From Crossaster papposus (lineage: Eukaryota > Echinodermata > Asteroidea > Velatida > Solasteridae), in NCBI GenBank assembly GCA_037893245.1, contig JBAIAA010000904.1, forward strand, positions 434,001 through 498,000: a DNA stretch of 64,000 nt, read 5' to 3'. Made by a program: the position numbers and the translations under genes. Every line of letters starts with the position of its first letter. Within the stretch, counting starts at the first letter, position 1. Below the pieces are notes generated by a model that saw only the letters and a program-made list of their open reading frames with translations, was not told the DNA's origin and made no database searches. This document shows positions 35,950 to 48,559 of the stretch, piece after piece.

Positions 35950-38900
35950 TCAATCAGAATTCAAGTAAGTGGACAAAAGATTAGATTTAAATTTATATTT
36001 AAATAATGAGAGGCTACGAATACCTTTCAGTGAGTTATTCAAGGAATTCCATAGCTTGGGGCCTTCATGTCTAATTGTTTTTTTAAAGACAGTTGTCCTA
36101 GCAAATGAACGGTAAAATTCACCACGTTGTCGAGTAAAATGGTGATGTATTGTTTCGTTTCTACGAAACATATTCATAATTGGATTTGGGAGTGAATTTT
36201 TGCTTAAACGGTGCATGAAGACTCCAAGCTGAAATTTGTAAATGTCACCAACATTAAGAGTTTTATGCTTATAAAAAAGTGGTTTTGAATGTTCAAGCAT
36301 ACCAACTGAATTAATCACTCTCAATGCACGTTTTTGTAGGTTAAAAATTCGGTTAATTCGACTAGCACAACAATTACCCCATGCCAGAACCCCATAGTTT
36401 AAATATGGCAGGATCAATGTATTATAAAGCATGAACAATATATCATGTGGGAAAAAGGTTTTAAGCTTGCCTCCTACATTCCTTGAAATGATGGAACAAA
36501 TATTATTAATTTGGATTTTCCAAGAAAAAGTAGGATCAATATACAAACCCAACAATTTAACATAATCAGAATAATTTATGTTTATGTTATTAATATAAAT
36601 ATTAGGTAGGTAAGGCCATGTTTTTTTAGTGAACAACATACAAGTAGTTTTTTTTATATTAAGGGACAGTTTATTTGCTTTTAGCCAATCAGATACTTTA
36701 TATAATTCCCGATTGACTATATCTGCCAGTATATAAATATTATTATGACTAAGAAATAAGTTACTGTCATCAGCGAACATAATAAAAGAAAATAATTCTG
36801 AAGATTTGTGGAAATCATTTATGTAAATAGAGAACAAAAGAGGTCCGAGTATGGATCCTTGAGGAACTCCAAGAGATATGTTTTGGAGTGAAGACTGATA
36901 ACCCTCTAAATACACAAATTGATGACGATTTGACAGGTAATTTTTAAACCACTCCAGAGGAATGCCTCTTATACCATAATGGGCAAGTTTGGACAAAATA
37001 ATATCATGATTTATGGTGTCGAAGGCCTTAGAAAGGTCCAGAAATATTCCAAGAGTACTTTTGGATGAGTCAAGATTAGTAGTAATTTTATCAATTAATT
37101 GAATAATCGCATGAGATGTTGAGTAATTTTCACGAAACCCATATTGGGTATCGGATATGATATTATGCTCAGTAAAAAACTTGGTGGTGCGGCTATAAAC
37201 AATACGCTCAAGAATTTTTGAAAAAGTTGTTAAAACTGAAATTGGCCTATAGTTGTTAACTAAATTCGAGTTTCCACTTTTAAAAATAGGTGTAACCCTG
37301 GCAACCTTCATTTGTTTAGGAAATATTCCTGTTGAGATCGAGAGATTCATGATATGGGTCAAAGGCTTGGAAATAGCCAGACTAATTTCCTTTGTAAGTG
37401 AACTGTTAATTAAATCATGACCTGCACTATTTTTCTTTGGCAATTTATGCACAATATCTATAACTTCTTGTTCAGTTACTGGGGCAAAGAAAATGGAATT
37501 CAGATTAGGATTAGACAAATAGTCAGAAAAATTGCCTGTGTTAGGGGGGATTTTATCGCTGAGGGTTTGACCAATTGTAGTAAAGTAAGTATTAAAATGA
37601 TCAGCTATGAGATGCGGGTTATCAATAGTTTCACCATCAATATCGATGCTATTGATTCTAGATTTTTGTTTACTGCTAATTACATTATTTATTATTTTTC
37701 ATGTATTCCGGATATTATATTTATGTTGATTAAATTGCACAATATAATAGTTGCGTTTGGAGTTACGGAGAACATTAGTTAGAATATTTTTATAACGCAC
37801 ATGTAGTTCTATTAGAATTATTAGGATGGGATATGTACCTACGGTAGAGCTTATTTTTATGATAAATTGATTTGCAAATACTAACAGTAACCCAAGGGGA
37901 TTTAGGAATTGTTTTCCGGGAAGAAGGCTTTTTTTTTGCAGTGGGGACATGCTTATCTAAACGTAAATTTAAGATTTCCATAAAATTATCAAAAGCAATG
38001 TCAGCGTCTGAAGCAGAGAAGACATTAATCCAGTCACAGGAATTCAATTCACTATTGAGGTTATTTATATGTTCACGTGTATATTTCCGAGTATAGATTG
38101 ATGTGGGATTAGAACTATTAACAGTTAAAGGAAATGATGTGAATATTGGGAAATGGTCTGAAATATCAGTGACTAAAATACCGGCATCTGGAAATGGTAA
38201 AATGTTGGAAAAAATGTTATCAATAAGGGTAGCTGATGTTTGGGTAACTCTGGTAGGTTTATTAATTAGAGGTACATAATAGGATGAGTAAATAGCGTCT
38301 AAAAATTCCTGTGACTGGACATTATTATCAACATTCATTAAGTTTAAGTTAAAATCTCCGCATATCAAACAGGATTTGTTTTCTTTTGTGATAAGTTCAA
38401 CTATACTTTGATAGCAGGTAATAAATTGATTGAAATTGGCACTAGGAGGTTTATAGATCACACCCAACAACAAATTCTTACATTGGCGAGGGGTGAAAAT
38501 TTCAACAAATATGCATTCCAGAGAGTCGTTACCGAGATCATTCAAGTCAGACCTTCGGATATACTGGATACTTGTTGACAGATACAAGGCTACACCTCCT
38601 CCCAATTTCCCCTCCCTATTTTTGGTTTCAAAGATGTAACCAGGCATATTCAAATTTATGTTACAGTTGGTATTAAGCCAAGTTTCACTTAGTCCTATAA
38701 TAGACAAATTGTGATTTAAAGAGTGTAAACAAGTTTTTAGATTATCAAAGTTTTTTGGTAAACTTCTTATATTAAAATGTATGATGGAGAATTTATCGGG
38801 GGCATCATGGTTGAAAAAATCCACAAACTGATCATGAGAAAAATAACTTGTTGAATTAGATTGATTTGAAGAGTCATCGGGATCATCAAAGTGAGTTTGG

Positions 38901-39205
38901 CCAAGTGAATCCTGAGTTAATTCTATAAGAGTTTCCAAATTGGTGACTATGTCATGGGTGTCTGTGGTAAAGTCAGATATTACTCGAGAAAATTCATTGG
39001 GATCAAGGCTGTTGAATGGTAACGCATTCATGATACATTGTGGACAGTACCATGAATCATCATTTTCCGGTAGTTTAAAATAATCAGCAAGTGTTAATTT
39101 AGTACAATTCAGATGGGTCCAGCATTTACAAGAATCACAAAAAATTGCCTTTTGAGTTTTTGTTACTGGGTTACTACACACTTTACATGGGAATCTAATT
39201 GGCAT
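35950..39205 (-). pseudogene. LINE ORF2: PHD finger, endonuclease, reverse transcriptase
   Basis: Starts at the ATG at 39205. The N-terminus has a PHD-like zinc finger (CKVC, FCDSCKCWTHLNC, WYCPQC). Next is an APE-type endonuclease (IHFNIRSLPKN, LSETWLN, ICGDFNLN, SDHFPIF), then a reverse transcriptase with YRPISVL, FLDLSKAFDTINH, GVPQGSILGPLLF and an intact FADD box. A one-base shift near 37800 separates endonuclease from RT, and a TGA at 37699-37701 stands where related proteins have Trp. The rest is open to 35950. The CR1/L2 part of the Jockey superfamily fits; the exact clade needs a tree. Confidence 0.9.
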
Positions 39206-39376
39206 TGATTAATTAATAATTACTTAACAAGGAACGGCAACATCAATAAACTAAACCAAAAAACAAAAACAGACAAGATGCAAACAAAGACCAGGACTGA
39301 CACCTATCATCCAATATAGTGTCCGCAGGACGTTATAATAGTAGTAATGCACCAGGACATATATTAATTTTTAAGC

Positions 39377-40189
39377 CTATTGTGATGGAGGAGGAACATA
39401 CTTCAGCCCGTTGATGAGAAGCTGGCCATGGCGGAATTCAACCTTCTTGCCGGCTTGGTAGGCTTTTTTCATGACGTCTTTGAGACCTCGTTTCTTTTCT
39501 ACGTCTGCGGTGGGAAGATCTTGTAGGATGAAAATCCCACAGCTTGCAAGGGTAGCCTTGGCTCGCGTCATCACAGCTTGACGTTCAGGTCGATAGATGA
39601 ACTTGGCCAAGATATGTCTAGGCTTATCGAAAGGCGACTTGGGGGCCCGGCCAGATCGGTGGGCGTTTTCAATTTCTGGTTTGAGGTCACAATTTTCTGC
39701 CAGAAGATGTTTAATCTGCTCATATGGGTAGGATGAGGACTCGTTGGGAAGTTCAGGGATGCCACCAAATCTCAGGTTAAAACTTCTTGAGTAACGCTCC
39801 ATCCTCGGGGCAGATTCTTCAAGGTGTATAATTTTCTGTTCCGAGTCAGCAGATTGTTTACAGAGGTCAATCATTCTGGTTTGCAGGGCTTGGTTTTTAG
39901 CTTGCGTTTCTTCCAACACATGTGAAGAGTATGCGACCGACTTTTCGAGGTCTAGGTATTTTTGTTCAGCTTGGTCCATTCTTACCATCAAGGATTGCTG
40001 GTTGGAAATAACAATGTCGAGTTTGTCTTGAATTCCTACCCTCATTGATTTGATGTCTTGCTGAAGCGACAGGATGTAGGTAGGAATACTAGCTCCACGG
40101 CCGGGACCATCCACGTCAGAAGAAGTGGAGCCCGTGCAATCGGAAGATTCGATCAAAGCTGGTTGTTTTTTTCCCTTTCTGGGCGGCAT
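39377..40189 (-). CDS. LINE ORF1 protein, coiled coil plus RRM-like domain
   Basis: 270 residues, from ATG at 40189. A basic N-terminus (MPPRKGKKQP) precedes a heptad-rich coiled coil at about 35-125. Next come an RRM-like section (YSRSFNLRFGGIPE at about 134) and a basic C-terminal domain with PRHILAKFIYRPERQAV, the pattern of L1-type ORF1 nucleic-acid chaperones. It is intact, unlike the neighbouring ORF2, and 171 bp separates the two. It would bind LINE RNA as a trimer by analogy with L1. Expression is unknown. Confidence 0.85.
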   Translation of the reverse strand: MPPRKGKKQPALIESSDCTGSTSSDVDGPGRGASIPTYILSLQQDIKSMRVGIQDKLDIVISNQQSLMVRMDQAEQKYLDLEKSVAYSSHVLEETQAKNQALQTRMIDLCKQSADSEQKIIHLEESAPRMERYSRSFNLRFGGIPELPNESSSYPYEQIKHLLAENCDLKPEIENAHRSGRAPKSPFDKPRHILAKFIYRPERQAVMTRAKATLASCGIFILQDLPTADVEKKRGLKDVMKKAYQAGKKVEFRHGQLLINGLKYVPPPSQ

Positions 40190-40876
40190 ACTAATTCCAG
40201 GATTGAACAGATGATAAAGTTACCAATCCTGTCAACTAATGGCTAAAAACGGTAGTAATTCGGTTTGGCTAGGATGCGATGTTAATGGATTTCTGGCGAT
40301 TCTTCAGCAAATTTTGCGGAGCGAGATTGGATCAGGTGTCAGTCCATCGAACAGCGCCCTCAGTCACCTACTTCACCCCTAATTGCACCCCTAATAAAAA
40401 CGTAATCTATATTGAAAAAAGGTATAGCAAATACTAAAAGAGTAGTACACAAGTACACACGATACAAATGATTGTGCTTGACATGATGATGAGCGCGAGC
40501 CTGCCCTGGGCCTGCTATAATTTCCACTACGCTAGTCGAGTGGGACTGGGTTACATTTATTTTGTGAAAATGACATTTGTTTTTACGCAAAAAATATATC
40601 TCTAATCCAAAAAACAGCGTCAGGTTGCACAAATCTTTTTATTTTCTAATTGACCGATAATATTATCTTTGCTCACTTTTTGTTATTTCTCCTTTCAGTT
40701 TCACTCATCACTCAGTCCTCGAACTCGAAGCAACACGGAAGTACATGTTGGCCCTAAATCATAAATGGACTACAAAGTCGACAATGAAAGAACATGACGA
40801 AGAGCGCCCTCAAGACAACACCACTGACCTAGAGGTCAGTGGACAACACGCCCAGCGTTCTGAGCTGACTTCACTC

Positions 40877-40990
40877 TGGCCGTTTTCCAAGCCCAATAGG
40901 CTCCATCTGGCTCTGATACCGGTACCATTAAAGAATTACTGCATAAACAAAGCCAAAACGGGGACGAAGCTTGGGCTTGGAAAACGGCCA
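40877..40990. mobile_element. 114-bp foldback, unit 2 copy
   Basis: Same perfect 20-bp inverted ends as at 15506, with a loop differing by a few bases. Confidence 0.7.
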
Positions 40991-41312
40991 AAAGCTTTTT
41001 TCCATGGCCACCTGATTCACCAAAATTAATGGATACAGTCCCTAGTTAATTGTATACAGTCCCTAGTTTTTCGTATACACGACTTTTATACCTTTTTCTA
41101 TTAACCCAAATTATTTGTTAATAATCTCATCTAGATAGGGTCTTATAGAAAAAGTTATAAAAAGTCTCTATTCAAGTCGCCCCATTCCAATGAAACAGAC
41201 AAATTGACGCGTTAGTGGTACGGAAAGAAAAATTGCAACCGGCGAGAGGGCGAGGCGCCGCGGTGTTATTAATACTAGGGTTAAATATGCAGACGCGGAT
41301 CCGGAGGGCGGG

Positions 41313-41412
41313 GAGGGGGCGCGGAGGGGGGGGGGGGAGGGGGCACGTGTCCCCCCCCCCCCCCCCCCCCCCCCCCCTCCCCCCCTTCCCCCCCCCCCCC
41401 CCCCCCCCCCAC
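41313..41412. repeat. Poly-G / CACGTG / poly-C hairpin tract
   Basis: A G-rich run of about 25-30 bases, then CACGTGT, then about 65 bases almost entirely C with short T interruptions. The unit 1 counterpart (15750-15771) has GGGG, CACGTG, TCCCCC. The run has therefore expanded strongly in unit 2, perhaps because the G and C arms fold on each other. Confidence 0.85.
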
Positions 41413-42279
41413 CAGGTAAAATGAGTTTTTAAAAACGGGGTATGGGGGAAAAGAGGGGGAGGTGAGAGAAAAGGAAGGGAGGAGAATCGGATCGGAGGAT
41501 CTGCTGTGTCAACTTTTTAGCATAATATAATACTGACCAAAAAAGGGTTATCAATCCACGGAACCCCAGTTTGCGACCCGCACCCGTTCAACTTCTCCAT
41601 GCACATGAAGCTCTCTCATGGTCTATACTCGCAGCGGGAGAGCGAGGTTGGTGATATCCGCAGAAGACAACCTGAACCCACTTGGCGCCCATCTAGCCGC
41701 TCGTTGGTATCAGAGGCGGCTCCGTTAACCAACCTATGATACTCGGACTACCTGGCATCGAGGTTCGATAAATAATCCCGCGCCTGGTGGACATGTGGAA
41801 TTGGCAGTACTGTCCCCTTCATTGCCAATTACCCTTTTATTGCAGTATGGATGAATGTTTATGTTGTTAATGACCTTGTGTAAGAATGTTAGTTAGTGGG
41901 TTGGTCTGTTCACGGAGCTATGGTTTGTCCAACCCAAGCTATAGGACATTGTCCGAAATCTTTTTGGCGACATTTTTGCTATATAGATTATGCCCGAGTT
42001 ACGCGAAATTATATTCGTGGGTAATAATGGCCCGAGGGACATTATTACCCACGAATGGCGCGTTAACGAGGGCAATATCTGACTTGACTCTACCCGTAAC
42101 GCCACCCGTTGTCCCAGCGCTCCATTATTTTGCACGAATGGAGCGTCTTTGTTCTTACCGGTGTAGCGGCTCGTGATATTGTTTTTCAGGAGCTGGGTGG
42201 TTCGTGATTGAAATATTCATGAGAAAGACCAATGGCAACTCATATACATGAAAATAACTTTAAAGAATTATAAAGAACG

Positions 42280-42344
42280 GCTTCTTCCACCAACTAGTTG
42301 GTAGAGAGGAGAGCTATGGATCGAAAGGTATGTGGTTCGAAGTC
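42280..42344 (+). pseudogene. tRNA-like sequence, unit 2 copy, box B damaged
   Basis: Identical to 17390-17453 through the box-A-like TAGTTGGTAGAG, but box B is cut to GGTTCGAAGTC by loss of the following bases. This supports a repeat rather than a conserved tRNA gene. Confidence 0.35.
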
Positions 42345-42603
42345 TTTTTCTTCGACACATTTCCGTATGGGTTAGTTTAACCATAGAACAAGATTGAAGG
42401 GAAAATCGGGTTAGAGTACATATGTTTCTAAAAAAATACAAACAAAAAACCGCTAAACTGGTTAGTTTTAGTGACTTCCTCTTTTTTCACTTGTGTTACC
42501 TTCCCAAAAGAATGGAGAGAAATTGCCTCCAACGCTTCATTCGTGCAAAATAATGAAGCGCTGGGACAATAGGGTGACGTCACGGGTGGAGTTTAATTAA
42601 ATA

Positions 42604-45600
42604 ATTCTCGCATGTTCCAGTTTTGGGTGTGACCCACATTCATATATAAACTTATATATTTTTATAATCTCCATAATTCTGCATTTTATCTCCATATAAT
42701 CTTGAAAACTTTTCAGAGTAAAGAGGCCAGGAAATCGCCTCAAATTGCACCACAAAACATATAGAATCCAAAATTTCCCGGTGCCCTTAAGCGGGCCCCG
42801 GACCCCACGCCGTAAAGGCTTCGCGCCCCGCTCTCACCTTTTTCAATTTGGGGTGTACCCCACATTCACTAATAAATGTATACATACATAAAATTGATTG
42901 TTTCTCATCAGCGGCCGGGCCAATTTTTCGTGCCGGGTGGATATTTTTTTATATTTTATAAACAAAATATAAATGTACCGGACGCCCGAAAATTCCGAGA
43001 TTTTTAATTTATTTATTTTGTATATGCTGTAAAAACACGCTGTTGAAAGCAATAACAGTTAAAACTCACGCGGGCCAAGTGAATGTTTTTAGTGGCCATA
43101 CATGTTCCAGCAGAAGCAAGCCGGAAAAATATAAATAGACGGCGGACAGGAGATCGGAGAAGCCGAGTATAATAGTAGTGAGAACGGTGTCTGTGTGCCT
43201 CTTTCATTAAAAAAAAATGGGGTGCTCAAAATAACTGATGGGAAAATAAATTGACTTAACTATATTTTTGTGTTTCTACCAACATTATTTGAGCTTTTAT
43301 TCTATATGAAATGTGTGCATTGGTCAGTTTTGGAAAGTAAATCAACGAAAACAATTTGTAATTTAGATAAAGAATGCAATGTCCCAACGAAGTTTTTGTC
43401 AACTAGCGCTTTCACCCCCGGCCCCGCACACTATGCGAGCGCGCCCACCGCGGTGGCGCCCATACTATAACTGGGCGCTGGAAAACACAGCTTCATAGAT
43501 TTCTGTGTAGAAAAACGCACGGCATTCTGGGTAGCGAACATGCTCTGCCGCGCAGCTGAGCCACGGAAGTAGTAACCTACGTTCGCAGGTCGCAACAAAA
43601 ATTATCAAATCAGAGCTAAATGCACATCAGCGCTTACCACCAACGCCCGGTTCATCAACATGTACATGTACATGTATGTATATGTAGGCACGAACGAAAC
43701 CAGCGCGCCTGTAGTTGTTTAGTCAGATACCGGTTTCAAAGATTCGGCGACATTTTTATTCTATAAAATATAAAATATAAAATGCCCTGACGGACCATTT
43801 TTTCAAAAGGGTTCTGATGAGAAACAATTCATTTTTTTTATGTAGCCAAATATATATTTATATATATTCTCTATTATAATCTCCATAATTCTCTATTTTA
43901 TCTCCATATATTTATTTTACAGTTGCTAAAAAGCTCAGAGGGAAGTGGCCGGAAATCGCCTCAGATTGCACCACAAAGCATATAGAGTCTATTTTACGGG
44001 GCCCTTAAGCTGGCCCCAGACCCCACGCTTCACGCGCTTTTTTCAGTTTTGGGTGTGCCCCACATTCATATATAAATTAGTAGATATTTATTCATTATAT
44101 TCTCCATTAAAATCTCCATAATTCTTAATTTTATCTCCACATCTTTTTTATAACTTTTGCTAAAAACAATCACAGGGAAGAAGCCAGGAATCGCCTCAGA
44201 TTGCACCACAAAGCATAGAATCCAAAAAATTCCAGGACCCCACGCCTTAAGGGCTTCGCGCTTTGCGCTCGCATTTTCAAGTTTGGGGTGTGCCCCCCCG
44301 TCTAAACAAATCCTAGATCCGCGCCTGATATGGGTGCACTGGCACTGATTGTGTGGGTACGAATTAACTACATTTTCTCATTCTCACACAGAAAAGGGCC
44401 ATTATAGACTGCACTCGTTCACAACCACACAACTCACTAAAGAGTATAAATAGTGGTGCTACTTCAAACTATCTTAGTATTGCCTTTTCGCAATGCAAAC
44501 CTTTAAATCTCATCTAAATTGACTATGACATCCATGAATATAATATTTAATACACGTTCTAAACTTAATCTAATGTTCCTATACCTCCATGCTTACACTC
44601 TTTGTAATTTCCCTGTCATGGTCTTTAGAACCTGAGCCTATATAGACACATCTTTAAGAACAAAGTCGTCTGTGGGCTCCTTCCGTCAAATCTGCTTACA
44701 ATAAAGAAATATCTCATCTCGTGTTGCGTACCGTAGTTTCTTCCCCATTGTCTTAATTATGTTGTCTTGCCTCTTCCGCAATTATTTTTGTCCTTTTTAT
44801 TTTAATATTTTCTTATTTGCTTATTTCTTGTCTGTTTTTTTATTCCTTGATAGTCATATTTCCCCCTCCATTTATTTTGTTGTGTTAGTCATTGTCTTGT
44901 TTGTTTGTTTGTTTGTTGGGGTGTTTGTATGAAAACACGTTTCCTAAAATGTATTTACTTTACCTGATGAGCCGTATACCCAGCACAATAGTAGAGGGAG
45001 AACCTCCCCCACCCCCCCCCCCCCCCCCCCCCCCACACACTCCTCTTCCTCTCTTGCCCCTATATCCTATACACACACCCCCTATATATTTCAAAGGAAT
45101 GACTGAGATTTCGACTATTTTCAAACACTTCCCTCAATTTTTTTTAATTGAGTTACACCTCATTATTTTGTTTGGCAATACTGTTACACATTCCGTGAAT
45201 GCTGTTGTCAGTCAGTAGTCTGGTTTCCTAACCTGCATCTATCAATTGCAGCTTTGTTTTGTCTGAATGAAGTCAAGGAACAGCATTAAGGTTCTTGGTT
45301 TTTGGCCCAGCATCTATTCACGCAAAACTTAAAAAATTGATCTCTGTCACAATATTTACCATAAATAAAAACTATATTTCAAACCCATACAATTTAGAAA
45401 ATTACAACAAAAGCAAATGGTGTATACTACCTTCCAATCATGAAACTTTGAAACCTAGAGGAGTACACTAAGAAATTAAAAAAATCTCTATAAAGCCAAA
45501 AACACGGTATACAGTATATCTATATATTTCTCTATCTATTTGCCTTATTTTATAAAAGCAAATCTTCCAGAAGGAACTATATCAATACCATTGGAGAACT

Positions 45601-46189
45601 AACCTACTGGGCGAAATGTTCATGTAAAATCTTAGTATGAGGGTACAGCATTAACAATCATTGAAAACGAGGCATTTTTTCATCTATCGCCACCACGACA
45701 TTATTCAACAGTGTACCCCATAGATTTTGCTACATTATCACTCGCACACTATTATAAAATACAAGAAAATCCGAACAAATAATAACTTTTCACTCGCTTA
45801 TTTGGTGTTAAACGTCGCAGTTTTAGTAAAATATTTATCCATTTTGTGTGTAAAATAACATTAAAATTATCATAATAATGTAATATAGGTTTTCCCGACC
45901 AATTTCGAAAAAAATAGCGTTCCAATTTATCTTGATAATGACCAATGTGAAGCGAATTAGCTCTCGGCTGACGTTCCGTGGTACCTATTAGATTTTAGAC
46001 GTTCAAATTCGACGTTTCATACCAGTCATATTCATGTTTTACTCATCCTACGTTAAATATTTGGCATTTGGTTTAAGTGGTCATTTGATTTAGCAGTCGG
46101 TTTGGTAAAAGCTTATTTGCATAAGATCCATATTCGTCTATTCGTTTTTATTTGCGCTCATTCTATTTAGCACTTTCTGCATCCAAAAT
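42604..46189. other. Unit 3 upstream block, non-coding
   Basis: Three loose copies of a block containing CCAGGAATCGCCTCA, GATTGCACCACAAAGCATA and GACCCCACGC lie at about 42720, 43950 and 44180, ending in a GATCCGCGCCTGATA transposon end near 44320. Poly-C at about 45005-45034. No gene seen. Confidence 0.5.
42897..43828. mobile_element. Element with ATTGTTTCTCATCAG inverted ends
   Basis: The 15-bp word ATTGTTTCTCATCAG (42897-42911) is repeated inverted at 43814-43828. The 932-bp interior is GC-rich in part (43415-43570) and non-coding. It interrupts the repeated block described for this region, whose halves are found on either side. Confidence 0.65.
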
Positions 46190-48286
46190 ATAGGTTTTCC
46201 CGGACGATATCGCAAAATGTGCACATAAATTTGTAACTGGTGCATTCGTTTTCGGGCGAAATAGTATGAACGTTCACATTCCCGTTTTCTTTTTAACAAT
46301 AGATAATTCGTTTTTGCATAATGGTGCATCCAGTGCACTGAATTTAGTATATTCATAGTTAATTTTAGCGCCAATTTGAATGCACACCCGCAATCATGTT
46401 TTCCTTCTAATTTATCAACATTCAATTTCGCTATTTGAGCAGCCGATTTTCTACGCATTTGTATGCCTGGTCAAGCATTGGAATCCATATGTGTTATCAG
46501 AAGTAACATATGGGGAATTAAACCATGCAGGTGGTCTCGTCTTTGAAACTACCAAATAAATCTATATTAACGACTAAGTAGAAGAAAAAAACTTTCTTTG
46601 CCCAGCATTTGCTACGATCGCATCATATAGCTAGATTTTACTTTATGCCCCCTAAAAGTTTCCAATAAGGGCTGCAAGAGGGAGATACAGATGGGTCTCG
46701 AACGTTGATCGAAATCGTCTCATCGATGCCTTTGAGGCTGACGACGCGGACTACTTAGATAGCAAATAGACTGGACATCAACCACTCATGTCTTGGTGGA
46801 CAGTTCATTAACGGATAGACAATTGAAGTCATTAACAAAAACAAAATAACCTCAATTCTTCAAAATCCTCATTTGGATAAATTCCTAAGTAGCCTCAATC
46901 TTGCAAATTCATCTGATGCATCAACTTCCAAGTGACCTCATTCCTGCAAAAACCTGCAAAGAGGATTTTGGAGGATTTGGGATGGTTAGGGTTAAAATAA
47001 ATTTAAGAGCCAACACATAAATTAATGATCAATTTGTCCCACGATACATTGATTTATTAATGATTTAATCCAAGTTGTATCGTGAATTATATATCCATAT
47101 GTACTTTATTGAAATTGAATGCAGAATATGCGAATTTAAATTATAACAAATGAAAAAGAATATTCAATTCAGGCCGTGACACAATGATAAATCGATTTGC
47201 TGCGAAATAGATTGCACATTCTTAGAAATCGGCCACGCATACGCCAAACCGAAAGCCCAATCACGTGATTGTAATCGTTTTATATGGGGAATTAAACTAG
47301 GTGGTCTCGTCTTTGAAACATACCAAATAAATGCTTTATAAACCCCTAAGTTGAAGAACAAAAATCTTTATTTGCTCAGCATTTGCCACGATCGCATCTT
47401 ATTGCTAGATTTTACTTTATGCCCCCTAAAATTTCCAATACTGGCTGCAAGAGGGAGATACAGACGAGTCTCGGACGTTGATCGAAATCGTCTCATCGAT
47501 GCCTTTGAGGCTGATGACGCGGACTACTTAGAATATACTGGACATCGACCACTCATGTCTTGGTGGATAGTTCGTTGACGGATAGACAATTGAACTGATA
47601 ACATGATAGAGAAGTCATTTACAAAAACATATTAACCTCAATCCTCTAAAATCTTCATTTGGATAAATATTCAAGTAACCTCAATCCTGCAAATTCATCC
47701 AGCATTAGGCCTTATGACCTGGAGCCTGCATTGTCCTCAAGTGGCAAACCCCTAAACGCCCTCAATCCTGCAAATTCATCGGATGCATCAACTTCCAAGT
47801 GACCTCATTCCTGCAAAATCCGGCAATTTGCAAAGAGGATTTTGAAGGATTTGGGATGGTTAGAGTTAAAATACATTTAAAATAAAGAGCCAACATATTA
47901 TTGATCAATTAGTCCTACAATACATTGATTTATTAATGATTTAATCCAAATTGTATCGTGAATTGTATAGCCATATATACTTTTTTGAAATTGAATGCAG
48001 AATATGCGAATTCAAATTATAACAAATGAAAAAGAATATTCAATTCAGGCCGTGACACAATGATAAATCGATTTGCTGCGAAATAGATTGCGCATTCTTG
48101 TGTTTGTAATCGTTTAAATGAAACGCTAAGCACATTCATTTATTTGAATTAAACAAAATAAAATTGAATTCTCGTTTTTGCGAAAATGAGACTCGGACAT
48201 ACGTCGTTCTGAAAATCAGCTCGAAATTGAATGCATCTTTTACAAATGAATGTGCAAATGTTGCGATATCGTCCGGGAAAACCTAT
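46190..48286. mobile_element. 2.1 kb DNA transposon remnant with ATAGGTTTTCCCGG ends
   Basis: Left ATAGGTTTTCCCGGACGATA and right TATCGTCCGGGAAAACCTAT are exact inverted copies, with pairing continuing about 15 bp inward. The interior is a tandem duplication (about 46500-47220 and 47281-48095). Each copy holds a short frame resembling a helix-turn-helix. TTAA-flanked pieces with GAGGATT words lie near 46860-46996 and 47634-47876. The element sits at a break in collinearity with unit 1. Confidence 0.7.
47455..47578 (+). pseudogene. Helix-turn-helix-like transposase remnant
   Basis: The plus frame reads RYRRVSDVDRNRLIDAFEAD, like the N-terminal homeodomain-type helix-turn-helix of IS630/Tc1/mariner-like transposases. 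It degenerates after DYLEYTG and ends in a stop at 47578. The other half of the internal duplication (about 46675-46770) has the same frame with an earlier stop. The catalytic DDE domain is not visible. Forty residues are too few for a firm call. Confidence 0.35.
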
Positions 48287-48559
48287 CATTGATGTTCACC
48301 TTGTATCTTTTTGGTATTGAAGTGGTCAAGTTTACTTTTTCTTAAAAACCTGAGAATATATTCTTTCGATAACACCTTTTGTCATCCATTTATTTAAGAG
48401 TTTGGGAAACATTCCCGATATAAGGCATATAATTTATTTTCGTCGAAGTTTTGTGTTTATTTGTATTAGGCCTACTGTGTAGAGGGCCAACAACTCTGTG
48501 GTGAGTCTGATGGTCCACTTAGCATTGGGTTATTTTGCATACCAGCACCGCGGAAACCG

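Larger units (their letters stand above)
32991..40368 (-). mobile_element. Full-length CR1/L2-like LINE carrying a nested array
   Basis: Bounded by the 5-bp repeat TACTT (32986-32990 and 40369-40373), which is single in unit 1 at 13270 (TTTGGTACTTCACCCC). On the minus strand it has a 5' UTR of about 180 bp, ORF1, ORF2, then a 3' UTR that resumes at 33239-32991 beyond a nested 2.6 kb repeat array and ends in a GAAA-type tail. The LINE itself is about 4.7 kb. Its survival with one frameshift and one nonsense codon suggests a fairly young insertion. Confidence 0.85.
24021..42603. repeat. Segmental duplication unit 2
   Basis: The left edge ATTCTCGCATGTTCCAG is identical to the start of unit 3 at 42603. 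Carries TRIM-NHL gene B. Unit-specific insertions are the 1091-bp foldback (24864-25954), a 177-bp MITE (26638-26814) and a full-length LINE (32991-40368); the other units supply the empty sites. A 45-bp minisatellite is not present in this unit. Confidence 0.75.
40374..42603. other. Unit 2 downstream block, non-coding
   Basis: Resumes the duplicated sequence at the base after the LINE target repeat and follows unit 1 from 13270 and 15070 onward, with one gap where unit 1 has other elements. It ends at the junction with unit 3. Contains the items listed separately and no recognisable gene. Confidence 0.5.

Noticed and set aside
46138..46458. 106-codon minus-strand basic protein
   Set aside because: It crosses the transposon boundary at 46190, so half is spacer and half is element; no domain.
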